From positions 1 through 64,000 of the forward strand of contig JAIXMO010000016.1 in the NCBI GenBank assembly GCA_025677825.1: a stretch of 64,000 nt of DNA, in the 5' to 3' direction. The notes beneath the pieces were generated by a model. It did no database searches. It saw only the letters and a program-made list of their open reading frames with translations, and had not been told where the DNA came from. The stretch is from Helicostylum pulchrum. Taxonomy: Eukaryota; Mucoromycota; Mucoromycetes; Mucorales; Mucoraceae. Shown in pieces: positions 11,652-23,869 of this stretch. Numbering within the stretch: position 1 is the first letter of the stretch; every line of letters starts with the position of its first letter. The position numbers and the translations under genes were made by a program.

Positions 11652-12965
11652 TTATTGAACAACAATACGGATAAAAAGAAAATATACTCCTCTTGGTTCA
11701 CAAAGTAAGAATAATTTGCTACTGACAGGACAAGCAGCTACGGGAAAGCGAGAGTACTTCTGGTCCCAAAAAAGTAAAGGTAGATCAATTTGATCAATAG
11801 AATAAACTACATCACAAAAAGGAACTACCTAAAAAACTGAAATATTATCATTATTCAATCCACCAAAGCGGTAATTTACGATAACTACGCTATTGGTATA
11901 ACATTCACAGACCCGATGCACTAGCTATACTCTCACTAAGCACGCAAACAAAGGTCTGCTACAACAGCATCGGACGGCCTGCTGTTGATTGCTACGTTAT
12001 TGTTATAAAAACGGTTTTACATTATTGAAAAAAAGAGAGAAAAAAAATGAAACACGGCCTATCCACGCTACGCTTTGGGACCAAAAAAAGTGTGACGTAT
12101 TCGAAAAAAGGCTGATTTTAGTTTTTCTGCGCTGCAATAAGCACTATGCGGATAAAGCAAAGTCTACTTTTACGGTTGTTCTTTTTTATGGAAATTAACA
12201 CAATCATCGACATGAAATAATCCATGTATAAAAAAACTATATACACGCATTATTGGCAAATATCAATAACGATATTTACTTATAAGTACCTCGACCCAGA
12301 ACCAAAAAAAAATTGTTTTACAACATTTAAAAATGAAATTATCGGTAAGGTATACACAAAAAAAGAAGGTTTATTAAATATTTGCAAGCATATGGCTATT
12401 TGAATTAAAAAGAATCACTGGACAAGCTGCATATAGCCTGGGACGCTTAACAAGCAGCGTGTCTCTCATGTTTTCGAAGTCTTGTCTCCAGTTTCTTATA
12501 TGTGTACATCCCAAAAAAAGTAATCCATTCAGAAGAACGCTCTTTAAGAACCTCAAACAAAGAACGTTGTACTACTCCGCCTGCGACATCAGCCGCTGCT
12601 TGGTTATTCAATATCATATACTCCACAGAGCTATAGCCGCACCATCCGTGAAGTTTCGTATTGAATACCCAACGATCTTCGTTCTTGCTCATGTGTGCGC
12701 TTGAGGAAACCTCTATTTAAGGGTGGCCAAAACTTTCGGGTGCTGCTTCAAGTTCTACCAAAGCGGAAGTGATTTCTTCTTATCTCTCCTCCAAATGTAA
12801 CGTCATGTTAGCTTCAGGCTTGTCTTCTGGTTGTTGGGCTTCAGGTTGGGCTTTAGCTGTATATAAATAATAATTAATGTAGGCCTTAATATAAACATAA
12901 ATGTATATAAACAGTTACTCACCCTTTATTTTCGCTGACTGCAGCGTCTTTACTAAAGCCTCCAT
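11652..12965 (-). pseudogene. Broken coding remnants inside the transposon
   Basis: Three minus-strand pieces look coding but do not join cleanly. (1) 12780-12965: a two-exon piece starting MEALVKTLQSAKIK, with a good intron (GTGAGT...ATACAG); after its TAA stop the same frame continues in protein-like sequence. (2) 12374-12692: MSKNEDRWVFNTKLHGWCGY..., open for 81 codons, then continuing in another frame (NWRQDFENMRDTLLVKRPRL), suggesting a frameshift. (3) 11652-11828: an acceptor followed by VVPFCDVVYSIDQIDLP... to a TAA. I do not recognise the protein. It could be a decayed accessory or transposase gene, or a captured host gene. Piece 1 and piece 2 straddle a degenerate TIR-like sequence. 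Confidence 0.4.
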
Positions 12966-14052
12966 TTTAGTGAACCCTATTTTGTATAATAACTAATCAA
13001 AGAGTTCGTCCCTCTGATCCATTGTTATTGTATATAAACTTTTTTTCTTTAAAATAAATAAAAGAAAACGATTTCTTTTCTGGAGCCGAAATATATAGTG
13101 AGACAAAATGAATTTCTTTGTTATGAATATACATAATTTATATAAGGAGAGGAGGATGTACCTAATAAATTGTGCATAAATCCATTGTTAGTGCTGCATA
13201 ACTATTAACTACTTAATATTTTTTTCTCTGTCTCAAACCAGATACGTTTACTGTATAAATTATCAGAAGCTTTGATATGACACTATCCCGCCGCTTAGAA
13301 ACCGCCAAACATACGCATTTTGAAAAAGTGCATTTTTTTTACGAGACAACAATTCAGGGGCTAAAAATTAAAGGATTGAATCTGTGTATATTTATGAACA
13401 AAGAAATAAAGTAAAGTACGAAACAGCTACTTATCCGATATTATAGCTTAATATGCAAAAAAAAAACACGAGTATTAGAGCAATAATATGTATTTATAGG
13501 TCGAATATTCATACATAAAAAATAAATTAACAGGAAAACTATGTACCTACATGCAATTTTTAAAAAAAGACAGCTAATGAATACATTGATTATGTAGATG
13601 TCTAAAGCTGTTTTTTTTAAGAAAAAAACGCTTCAAAAAAGATGTCCTGAATCTATATACGTAAAAAATCTTAATATGATTGACAGCGACTCATGCAGAT
13701 CTTTGAGACGTCAGCGTAGTTTTTTTTCAAAGGTGCTCAGACCTATTCTGTTTTACTTCTGTAGATATAACGGGTGTCTATGACTGGCTTCTACTACATA
13801 TTCTTTTTATGGCTGGTTTCTTGCTGGTAGTTATGCTATGGTGCCAATTTACAATTTATTCCGTATAAACTAGTTACACCTATACCCTATACCCTATTAC
13901 TGTTTGCTGCTATTTATTCCGTAGACTATTGTTAAAATAAAATTTGCTTTACTAAAACCTCGAACTCATATTTGTTTAACCTGTTTGAAAATAAAAACAA
14001 AACGATGAAAGATACGCGCGCCAGGTTTTCGCACAAGTAAGTACAGCAAATA

Positions 14053-14115
14053 CAGTAGCAATTCTATTTAGAAGTGACCTAATTTAAGGGTAGGTTCGAT
14101 TTAAGGATGGGATCC
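14053..14115. repeat. Second left terminal repeat inside the transposon island
   Basis: A TA-flanked CAGTAGCAATTCTATTTAG start followed by GACCTAATTTAAGGGTAGGTTCGAT aligns closely with the left end of the 102-bp element at 47313, better than with the outer left end at 10547. Paired with the right end at 15851 it would define a nested element of about 1.8 kb. Confidence 0.6.
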
Positions 14116-14719
14116 AACTTCACAAAACTACTAAATATATAAAATAAACTTAAAAGTGATAATGAAAAAAAGCCTTATTTAACTGTATATAAAAGTGTCA
14201 AGTCTTCAAAAGCGTACAATCAAATCGATATTATTAAAACAAAGGGATAATAATTAAACTAAGAGAGAGAGGATAGTAAAATAAACCTTACAAAGTAATT
14301 AAAGTATAAAGATAGTCAATTTAGACTTGAATGGAGCGCATATCAGCAGTGAATATTTAAAAAATTAAGTACGAAAAGTAATTAAATACAGATGGTTATT
14401 AACTGATGAAAGATTAAAAAGGGAAGCAGTATAAACTAAATAAAGTGAACATAAAGATAATTTTTAGTCCTATGTATTATATTTAGTAGTTTTTAAATGC
14501 ATTGTTACATACTATTCTAATAAATAGCTCTATACTTCTTTAATTGTGAACAATAAAAATTTAATAGAACTTAATATAATTATAATATTTGAGCTCTTGC
14601 AGAAAACGATACACAGCATATTTTTCTGTGAAATAACTTGGAAAAGTTTAAGAACAACTCAAAGCACTATAATCCATTATTTTCTGTTCATTATCTTCTT
14701 AAAAACGCGTGTTTTTAAG

Positions 14720-15770
14720 TGAAGGTTTAGAAGTAACTTCTAAAAAAGGTCATTTTTCGGTGATCGGAATAAGGTGTTTTCTTTATGCAATTAAACGTCA
14801 GAAAATGACTCTTTTAACCAAGTTACTTAGTAAAAGTTAGTCTTTAGGATGTTGTCTGTAACAAAAAAATTGAAAACTGCATGTTGTTTTATATTTTTCT
14901 CGATCATTTTTTTTTTCTTCAATCGACCATTTTTGATCATTTTTGGTTATTTTGGGGGGTCAACGCCTTTCGTGTTTTTGTAGTTATTTTAAAATTACTC
15001 TCGATTCAATTTGACTTTTTTTGTAAAAAAAAACCCTGATAATAAAGAGCTCATTTAGACGCATTTAGTCCATTTAAAATCATATTTTTAATAAAAAAAC
15101 TGAACGAGTAATTACCGTTTTAGACGTTTTTTTCCGCTAAAATTTGAGCTAAGCGGTCCTTAAATTGGTGATTTCTTTAAAGCGCGTTTTCTCACTCAAT
15201 TTTGAATGTAGCACTTTTGTTTATAAACGTCCAATATATAGTTTTTGAATATCTACATTCGGTGCTATAATCAAACACGGTAATAAAAAACTACATTCTA
15301 TATAACCGCGAAGCTCTGAAAATGGTTACACGATGTTACACTAACAAAGTGTATTTTTCTTTTCAAAAAAAAAAAACGTCTAAAACAGCGATTACTCTTT
15401 CAGTTTTTGCATTAAAGGTATGATTAAAAATGGATTAGAAGCGTCTAAACGAGTCCTATACCATTCATAAAATTTCACAAAGACAGGTCAATTATATCAG
15501 GAGAAATTGTAAAATAGCCTCAAAAAAACAAAAAGGGATTGACCCCAAAAAATGAAAATCGAAAAAAAACATAAAAGTTCGTTTTCAATTTTTTTTATCA
15601 AAGATATAGTAAAAAAACAAATATATATTAAATAACTTGGGTCCAAAAAGCGTTTCCTGTCTTTTTAAAAAATAAAAACCAATCTTTATTATAACTGCAG
15701 TGATTTCTTATGTGCGCGATTATTTAAATTCAGGCATCTTAGTGAGCGTTTTTCTTTAGAAGTAATTATC
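14720..15770. repeat. Long imperfect inverted repeat (arms about 400 bp)
   Basis: The arms around 14720-15130 and 15360-15770 are reverse complements with mismatches. Landmarks: GTCAACGCCTTTCGTG (left) against the complement of CAAAAAGGGATTGACC (right); TTTAGACGCATTTAGTCCAT against the right-arm TTAGAAGCGTCTAAA region; CCGTTTTAGACGTTTTTT next to the centre on both sides. The central spacer is about 230 bp. The right arm runs directly into the right terminal repeat of the transposon. No open frame was found in it. Confidence 0.7.
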
Positions 15771-16498
15771 CACTGTTCGATGTAAGGGCATGTTCGATAT
15801 AAGGGTGGATTTCTTCGACATTCCGGCCATCCTTAAATAGAGCCGCTACTGTATATGGAAAGTAAGCGACCAGAGATTACATACTCTGTCATTACTTCTA
15901 TAATCCGAGCTTCGTCATATATAGTCAATCCAAGGTATGACAATAGAATTTTTTGTTGACTAGTTTTAAAGCACTTTTAAAGCGGTCAGGCAACTTGGTG
16001 CGTGTCCTAAAACCAATGGAAAGCACCTTCAGTGGATCTGTAGCAATTTCAGATGAACTCACTACTATGAGAAGGCCTTAGCAAGTAAAATTCTTTTAAA
16101 ATAGTGGCCTGGAAAAGAAAAACGTTTTGGAGACCCAGTTTGAAAGGAGGAAAAGGGAAAGTTTATATTCGTCTTAAAGGGATTGATTTACCTTTGGATG
16201 TAGATAGTATCTGTTTGTATTGACACTGCCCTATCATAAGATATACATGCTGAGAAAAAGCGGAAGAGAAAGGGATAAAAAAAAAGTTGACAAAAGATAG
16301 AATAAAAGGGGGTTGTCTAAACCCTAAAACCATGATATAACAGCATTTTTTTTTTGTTACTTTCAAAAAAAACATAAATCATGACTGTTTCTCAAGCCAA
16401 ATGTATCCATCCCTTTTTACAATTCCCGCTGAAAATAAATAAACTAGGGCTTTTTTTTTTATTAAACATAGATCTCTCTTTCTGTAAATGTATTTGAC

Positions 16499-18299
16499 AT
16501 GTTTAGGCATACTTTAACTTTATTAAGGCACAAGGCATTACCTAAACGTAAACACATAAACGCACACGCACGCACGCACAAAAAAAGAAGAAAGACTAAT
16601 ACTTTTCTTGTTCGATAATAGCTTGTTTATACCGTTCACCATGTCGAACCTATACAAGTAATTCAATACTTTCAGAGATCAACCTGAAAATGTTTCAAGT
16701 GCTTGATTCAGCAGCAGCAGCACGTAAACCCAGCAATTCCAGAACTCTATCCTCTATATTACAGCTAGAACAAGATTTACGGCAAAGCGGAGAACAGTTT
16801 AATAGCGAGACTTATGAGCACATACTAAGTGCGTATGCTAAAAGTGATGAAGATAAGTCACTGGAGCTTTATGAACGAATGGTTGCCGAAGGTATTAAAC
16901 CTACACGAGTATATTATCATAAAGCATTACAGGTAAAAAAAAAAAACCCTATACAAAATAATAGTGTATGTTTTAAAATTTATATAGCTGGTAGCTAAAT
17001 CTGGAGATGCAGTGACACAAGCAAAAATATTACACTACATGGAAAACGATGGATACAAACCAACCTCAAAGACGTATCATTTAATGTTGCTCTGTATGAG
17101 AGAAAATGCTGAATTAGAAAGAGCACTAGATACTTTTGAATTGATGAGGAGACAGAATATTACACCGGGATTGTTAACTTATCTTAGTGTGATTGATATG
17201 GCAGTTAATTTGCATCAACCAGATATCGCGTCCCAGTTATTGGAACAGGCAGAACAATTACCTACGTTTCGAGAAAAAGATCAAATTTTTTATATGCATA
17301 TATTAAGGTCTGCTTCTTTTCACGGTTTTGTAAGTTGTACTATCACATTAGCTTCTTTTTTTTTTAAAAAAAAACTAACCCCCGCCTTTTATTTAGTACG
17401 AAATATCTAAATTAAATTGGAAAAAAGCAGTAAATGATTGTAACTTTAAACCAGATGAAGGAGTTTGTTTACAAGTACTAAACTTGGCAGGTGAATACGG
17501 GGATCCAGTGCTGGCTAGTGATGTGATCCGAGTACTTGGAGAAGAAGGATATCAATTTAGAGAATGTCATTTCTCGCCATTGATTGAAGCGTTTGCTTCT
17601 ACGGGAGATATGACTAGTACATTTAAAGTATTTATAGCTATGAGGAAAGTAGGTGTGATACCCACTAAAAAGACTGCGATACCGATAGCACATAAATTGG
17701 GATCTGATATCAACGCAGTAAGAAAGGCAAGAGATTCTTTATTGGAGATGGCAAAAGATCAACAAGTAGATACGATCGCATTTAATTTAATTATTCATTG
17801 CTTTGCGTACAATAAGGAATACGATGAAGCAGTCTCGATATTTGCTAGAGCCAAAGAATTTGGAGTCAAACCAGATAGTGAAACATTGGATGCTGTATTG
17901 GATGCTTGCATTCATTGCAAAGACGCTTCGTTGGGTGAAATGTTGTACAGAGAGCAGCTTTCAAGAGGGATCAAAGGAACTCCATCTACTATGAGTAAGA
18001 TGGTAACTTTAATGTGTACTCAAGAGGATTATGAAGGTGCGTTCAAGTATTTAGAAAAAATGAAGAAATTAAATATGATCCCATTACGTGGTTGTTATTT
18101 TAAATTGGTGAAAGTGTTATCAGCTGCTAATGATCCTAGATTACCGTTGGCCATTGAGGACATGAAGGCGTATGGTTATGATATCTCGAGTCATATGGAG
18201 GATTATATGGAGAGAGAAATCGAAAAGCGATTAAATGCTGTAGAGGAAGAAGAAATTTCTTTTGAACAAATAATACCCCAACACCCCTATTTTTCTTAA
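16499..18299 (+). CDS. Mitochondrial pentatricopeptide-repeat (PPR) protein
   Basis: PPR proteins bind organellar RNA and act in mitochondrial mRNA stability, processing or translation. Exons 16499-16547, 16676-16932, 16988-17329 and 17397-18299 give 516 aa. I placed the start in a short upstream exon because it supplies a typical mitochondrial presequence, MFRHTLTLLRHKALPK, with a clean GTAAAC donor and CTTTCAG acceptor in phase; starting at the internal Met (16690) would lose it. Helical-repeat hallmarks recur: ETYEHILSAYAKSD..LELYERMVAEGIKPT, TYHLMLLCMREN..ALDTFELMRRQNITP, AFNLIIHCFAYNKEYDEAVSIFARAKEFGVKPD. The exact orthologue is not recognised; fungal PPR proteins diverge fast. Convergent with SLA2, with about 120 bp between stop codons. 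Confidence 0.85.
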
Positions 18300-18418
18300 A
18301 AAAAACTTTAATTATGGTTAAATATTAAAATGATTGTAATCACATAAAAAAAAAGTTTATTTAGAAGTGATGGTAAAAGGGAATTTGTGTGTGTGTGTGT
18401 TTTTAAATACAAGGTTAT

Positions 18419-21400
18419 TTAATCGGTTTCTTCAGTATGATAACCACTACGTCTATAAACATACAAAAAAAAAAAAGTTAGATAAAAAGGAAAGAAAAAA
18501 AAATCATGCCTAATCTTACCTCATTTCAGCTAAAACACGACGAGCATTAGTCAACTCTGAATCCAACTTCAAAATCTTGACTTGTTGTTCCATTTCTCTG
18601 CGTTTGAACTCATGTACGGATAATTTATTAAAGTCAATATCAACAGTTTCATTTGTATTCTGTTGAGCAACAAGTCCCTTGACCTGTTTCACAAGTTCAG
18701 CTGCAGCATCCTTAACGGCCTTAGCAGCCATCTCTAAACGTTCTTGTGTACGTGACATAAAGGTTGCTTTAACTCTGGAGGCAGATACCAATTGAACCGT
18801 AGCAGCAGATACTTCATTAGAAGCAACAATAAGTTGTTCAAGTGAATGAGTCTTACTGATGACACCATCAGCGGCTTCAACTAAAAGGTTTGTAGCAATA
18901 GCAACTGATTTAGCAGCAGAAATCAAACCTTCTGTCCAACGATTATGCTTCTTATAAAACGCAGCTTTAGAAGCAGTACCACGACCCTGAGATACAATCT
19001 CATGTTGTGAAGCAGTAGCACATTTAATTAAATTGGCAATGGCGTTGGTAAGAGCTAAAACGGAATTTAAGATCAATTGATGGACTTGGATATCTGTAGC
19101 AGAGAAGGAAGGATTAGCAGGACGACGCATTAAATCTTGAATCTTGGCAGAAGCTTCTTCAATGGCACGAGCTGCTTTAGACATCTCTTGTTCAACAAGA
19201 TCTCCTACTTCTCCTTCAGCTAATTTGTTAATATCAGTGGCACCGGTAAGAATAAGGTCTTCAGTCTTTTGCGATAATCTGGTAAGCGATTCTTGAACTC
19301 TCATGTCACCTTGAATAACTACTTCGGGCCTTTGAGCACGGGGAAGCATCTTGAGGTATGACGACATAACACTACTAAAATATTGAATACACGATTCAGC
19401 AGATCCTTTACCAAGTTGAATAAGTTCTTCTCCATCTTCATCACGCATTACAAATTGAGTGATACCCTTAGCATGTTGAAGTACATCAATAATTGTATCT
19501 GAGAATTCAAGCGCACGAGTAATAGTGCCTGTATGATCTCCACTATGACTACCGTCCAAAAACTTACTGAATGCAGACATAAATTCAACAGAGGTGATAC
19601 TGGCTCTTTCAATCATGGATAAAGCTAATTCAGGAGTAGAGTTTTCCTTGCCGTGAGATCCAGGCTGATCAAGTTCATAGATACTATCATTGATCTTTTG
19701 AATACAAGTACTCAAGATACAATCTAAAATCTGGTTCAATTTATCATTTTGTTCAGTTTCTAAACGGACAAGTTCATCTTCAAGATCATGCTGTCTATCA
19801 TTTTGTTGTAATTCAGCAAGTTGAGAAAGACATTCGTCCATACCAGCTTGTAAAACTGCAATTTCTTCGTCTTTTTCTTGACGAATATGATCTGCTTCAC
19901 CTTGTTGATCTTCAATTTGTTTAAGGAATTCATCAATTAAAGCTTGTTTTTCAATCAAACTTGCTTCAAGATCGGATTTTTCCTTGTTGAATTTAGCTAA
20001 AAGAGCACTGACTTCATCTCCCTTGGATCTACCCATGTTTTGAACTTGGCCACGAGCATCTTCTAATTCACGACGTAAACGTTCCATATCGTCACGTTGG
20101 TTACCTTGCAAACGAGCTAATTCATTACGAGCTCTATCACGTTCACGAATTAAATCAGCAAGTTCAATATTCTTGGCACGCATATCAGCTTGAAGACGTT
20201 CCATTTTTTCATTTGCTTCTTGAGCAGAGTTTGCCTTTACTTGAAGTGCCTTGTACTTGTTTAACAAATCAATATGCTCCTTTCTTAACTGACTGTAAAG
20301 TTTAGCTAAAGCTTCATACTTGTTCTTCCACATTTGAATTTCATTTTGAAGAGAACGAATTAATTCATCTTTAGATTGGTCTCTTAATTGAGAGTTGGCA
20401 TTAATAGAAGCTAATTCTTGTTCAAGAGCTTTTACTCTTCTATCATATTGCTCCAACATCATTTGATTACGCTCAAGTTGATTACGACCGTTTAATACTT
20501 GCATCTCAAGCTCGTTAATTCTACCACTTTGTTGTTGATAAGATTGCTGTCTCATTAATTCTTCTTGTCTTTGACGTTCCAAATTAGCCATTTGTCTTTG
20601 TTGTTCTTCATACTCGTGTTGTTGTTGCATTTGCATTTGTCTTATCTTATCTTGTTCCTCAGCACGTTGTTGAGCTAATCTTTGTTGTTGTTCATCATAC
20701 TCACGTTGTTGTTGAGCTTGCTTCTCAGACCAGAAATCAATCACCGGTTCGGGAGATGCTTGAGCTGGTGGAGGTGCTTCAATACGAGCGATCTCGGGTC
20801 GCTTAGGAAGTTGAGGTGTACTGGCATCAATTAATGAAGGTGGGTCGGGTGAAAGTTTAGGTACGTTAATTAAGCTGGTCAAATATTTAAGGTTGGAACA
20901 TTCATAATAAAACTTTAAAAGTCCATAATGTTGTGTATTAAACTTTTGTCTTAATGGTGCAAGTGCTTCAGATGCATCGGTTCCTTTTTTTGTTTGTTTG
21001 TTTGTTAAATTACGGGGGGTTTTTTTGGACCATACACACACACTCTTTATATGTACTTACTTTGATGCATAGCTCTTAACATGCTAGTAATAAATTTATA
21101 GATACCATAACTTTCTTCAACTAACGGTACAAGTGAAGCAATACGACATTCATTATTAGAGTGGTGACGGAAACTAGCAAATACAACTTTTTGAAATCTA
21201 TCAATATGGTCCTGTAAGGTCATTAAATCATTAATGGTTTCGAAACTAAAACAGAAGAAAAAAAAAGTTAATATATATGTACTCCCTCCTCCTTTTCCAA
21301 TTTATATGTATATCCCTTACCCTTCGTTAGGGTCATCAATATTTTTTAAACTAATATATTCTTCATAGTCAAAAGTACCGTTAAACTCGGGATGAGTACG

Positions 21401-21914
21401 ATGGTATTGAAGTTTATGTAAAAGAAAGTCAACATAGGCACGAATCAGATTACCGTAACCACGCATACCATCTCCATTGACACTACGTGCACAAGTCTCT
21501 AACCATCCTGTTTCTCGAAGAGCATCTTTAATAACCTGAATGTGCAGTTTGTATATTTTTAGTCTATTAGCGCGTGTTTGCTAATATAAATTTTTTTGTC
21601 ATACGTTTGGATGACCATCTTTCACAATCTTGTGAACAAGAATAAGTGCTTTAAATGCTTGCACTTCATCTGAAAGTAATGGTTGAACTTTCAAGATGTT
21701 CCAGATAATTGCAGAGGTTCTGTGGTCCCAGGTGTAAACAATACACTCTATAACAAAGTGGTGATAAATTAGAAATAAATCCCGGGAAAAAAAAAAGAAA
21801 GATATACTTACTTCGGACATGTTTTTGCTTGGGAGCAGATTCTTCTAAACTACAAGCTTTTTTAATACTCTGAGCAAGCTCAGCTTCTGCCTTTTCAGCA
21901 GATAGATAGGACAT
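18419..21914 (-). CDS. SLA2: Endocytic adaptor Sla2/End4/HIP1 (ANTH, coiled coil, I/LWEQ)
   Basis: Links clathrin-coated pits and PI(4,5)P2 membrane to actin during endocytosis and polarised growth. The ANTH domain starts at MSYLSAEKAEAELAQSIKKAC and continues over short exons (WDHRTSAIIWNILK, ILVHKIVKDGHPN, GYGNLIRAYVDFLLHKLQYH). A proline-rich patch (about 20760-20850) is followed by a very long Gln/Glu-rich coiled coil (about 20700-19750) and the C-terminal I/LWEQ (THATCH) actin-binding module (about 19150-18530; TEGLISAAKSVAIATNLLVEAADG). The last small exon adds RSGYHTEETD. Expected length about 1,050 aa, as in the family. Start ATG at 21914 is the first Met and fits the known N-terminus. 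Confidence 0.95.
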
Positions 21915-23869
21915 TTATAAACCAAGGAAAAAAAACGAGAGAAAGAAAAAGGGAAATTAAATGATGTAAACGATTTACCCTATTTTTTCAACTCCAGACA
22001 GTGCTCAGGTTTTCATCGCCCATGCAAAAAAAGAAAAAAGTAAAACCTTCGTAAGGAAACGGATTGAATTTATAATGGTTTCTTTAAAAGTAAATAGTTT
22101 AATATATATTTTATACGCTTCAATTTTCTTTATTTTTGTTTATAAAAAGAGAAAAGGTGTTTTTGTGTTTGTAAAAAGAGATCTTTTTACTTGAACAATT
22201 ACCATAATGAGATGTGCATTATTTTATGTATCACCACAGAGAAGAATCTCGAGTTGCTGCAATTGAGAGCATGGTAAGCACATTTGAGTCACGAAACACA
22301 TTTTTTTTTTTCCTTACCGAGTGTAACCAGCTATTTTTCGGTCACATATATAAAAGGTAACGCGTTCTTTTCATTACGTCTCTTGGGAAATTCCGTCTCT
22401 TGTACGCTTCCAATCGCATGGCGTTAGAAAGCCTCTCTATTTTGAACTCAATGGCAATATAGAACTTTTAAGAAGGTAAAAAGTTTCACGCTTATATCTT
22501 CAAGTTGCGAAACCTTTTTTGCTTTTAGTAAAGTGATATCCCCTTTTCTGGTCTAGTAAAAGCACCCGAGTAGATGGGACTCATTGCCTCATTTATTTAT
22601 GACGCCAAATACCTGTTTCTTTTTTATTGTTTTAAAAAAAAACTTCCATGTTACAAAAACAAACTAATTGAAAAAGAGGGGGCAGGAGGGAGTACTTCCC
22701 TACCTATCTTGTGTAGCAAAACAGATAACGTTAGTTCATTTAAAATAATAATAATAACGATTGAATTTCCGAATTGAGGAGCAAATCATTCGCGGTTCCC
22801 TTTTGGGTGGTGTACTCTTTCTTTCTTGTAACAGAGTGACCAAAAGAAAGCTTTGGGTCGATATATAATTGGGTACTTCATTTTCGATAAATGACTTTAG
22901 TTCAAGTTCCGTTTTAACTGATGCATTGACCACAAGCCCTTTTGTTAAATGAGAGTGTAAATAATTCGGAGTGGTTTTTATTTTCACACAGTGGCGTCAT
23001 ATAAACTTGCTTTTTTTAAAAATAATTATGACGATTTGTCAACGATCATTTCCCCCCCCCCCCATGTACTCCCCAGAAAAAAAAAAGATGTTACTAGTTT
23101 ATCACCGAGTTTTTTTAAACTTAATCGTTGCTGATCTCTATTTTTACGGGTCAAGACGTAAATCTTTTATCATCCTTTACAATTACAGTCAAGTAACTGA
23201 TATGTAAGTTTATTGATGCATGTTTTAAATCATAATTACATATATAAACATTAGTATCAACTTATATATATAGGCTAATTCATAATTATGAATTTATTCC
23301 AATTAAAAGTTAGGCCGTGATTTTTTCGTGAGAAGCACAGAGTTTTTTTTAAAGAAGCTCGAGAAAAATTTAGTTATTGCGTCAGGGTTATACTACTTGC
23401 AATAAGGCCTAGTTTTTGCAAATGACAGCCTCTTTAGCTCTAATGCAATGTATTTTTGTCACCCTTTTTTGTGTATATTTAGATCAGGTAGGCAAAAAAA
23501 AGATCAGGAATATGGTTGGTTCCTGCCAATTATTCGTTGTGATACAAACGAATTCGCCACATTATTAGGATAAAAAGGATAATCGCAGCGTCTAGACTTT
23601 TTTTTTTTTTTTTCTCGCGTATCACAAACTTTCTTTTTAGCGTTGTCAAAAATGATAGGATGGATTCTATTCCGAAGTCAACTTTAACATTTTTTAGTTA
23701 TTTTTTTTTATTACAAAAAAGAGAGCGAATTATGAAACAAAAAGTTCAAAGAAAAAGGTATATATAATTAAACGTAAAAAAGAAAGAACGAAGGATGAAA
23801 TTTACAGATTGAGGTTGGATGATAGGTTAAGTTGAAGGGAGAAGGGGGGGGTATTCTTCATATAATAGT
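21915..23869. other. Spacer between SLA2 and the bZIP gene
   Basis: Nearly 2 kb of AT-rich DNA. No gene is supported. Short open frames at 22574-22777, 22736-22987 and 22971-23207 lack recognisable domains or splice partners; 22736-22987 (minus) has somewhat protein-like composition but I cannot place it. Contains a C11 run near 23051-23063 and the SLA2 promoter next to 21914. Confidence 0.5.

Larger units (their letters stand above)
10547..15851. mobile_element. Pogo/Tigger-like DNA transposon island with ~80-bp TIRs
   Basis: The left end (10547-10630) and the reverse complement of the right end (about 15770-15851) match over roughly 80 bp with few differences, starting CAGTAGCGGCTCTATTTAA and containing a subrepeat of the type TTCGATATAAGGGT. 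Both ends are flanked by TA. CAG termini, TA duplication and TTCGAT..AAGGG subrepeats are features of pogo/Fot1/Tigger elements (family knowledge; the superfamily call is inference). No intact transposase is present; the interior has only broken coding remnants (11652-12965), a degenerate TIR-like patch near 12709-12740, a second left end at 14053 and a long fold-back (14720-15770). So this is a non-autonomous or nested, decayed insertion. Confidence 0.7.

Noticed and set aside
10547..15851. LTR retrotransposon or Helitron
   Set aside because: No direct long repeats, integrase, RT or Rep/helicase sequence; inverted ends with TA flanks fit a cut-and-paste element.
22736..22987. 83-codon minus-strand frame with fairly normal composition
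   Set aside because: No family, no convincing start context or splice partner; kept only as a remark in the spacer entry.
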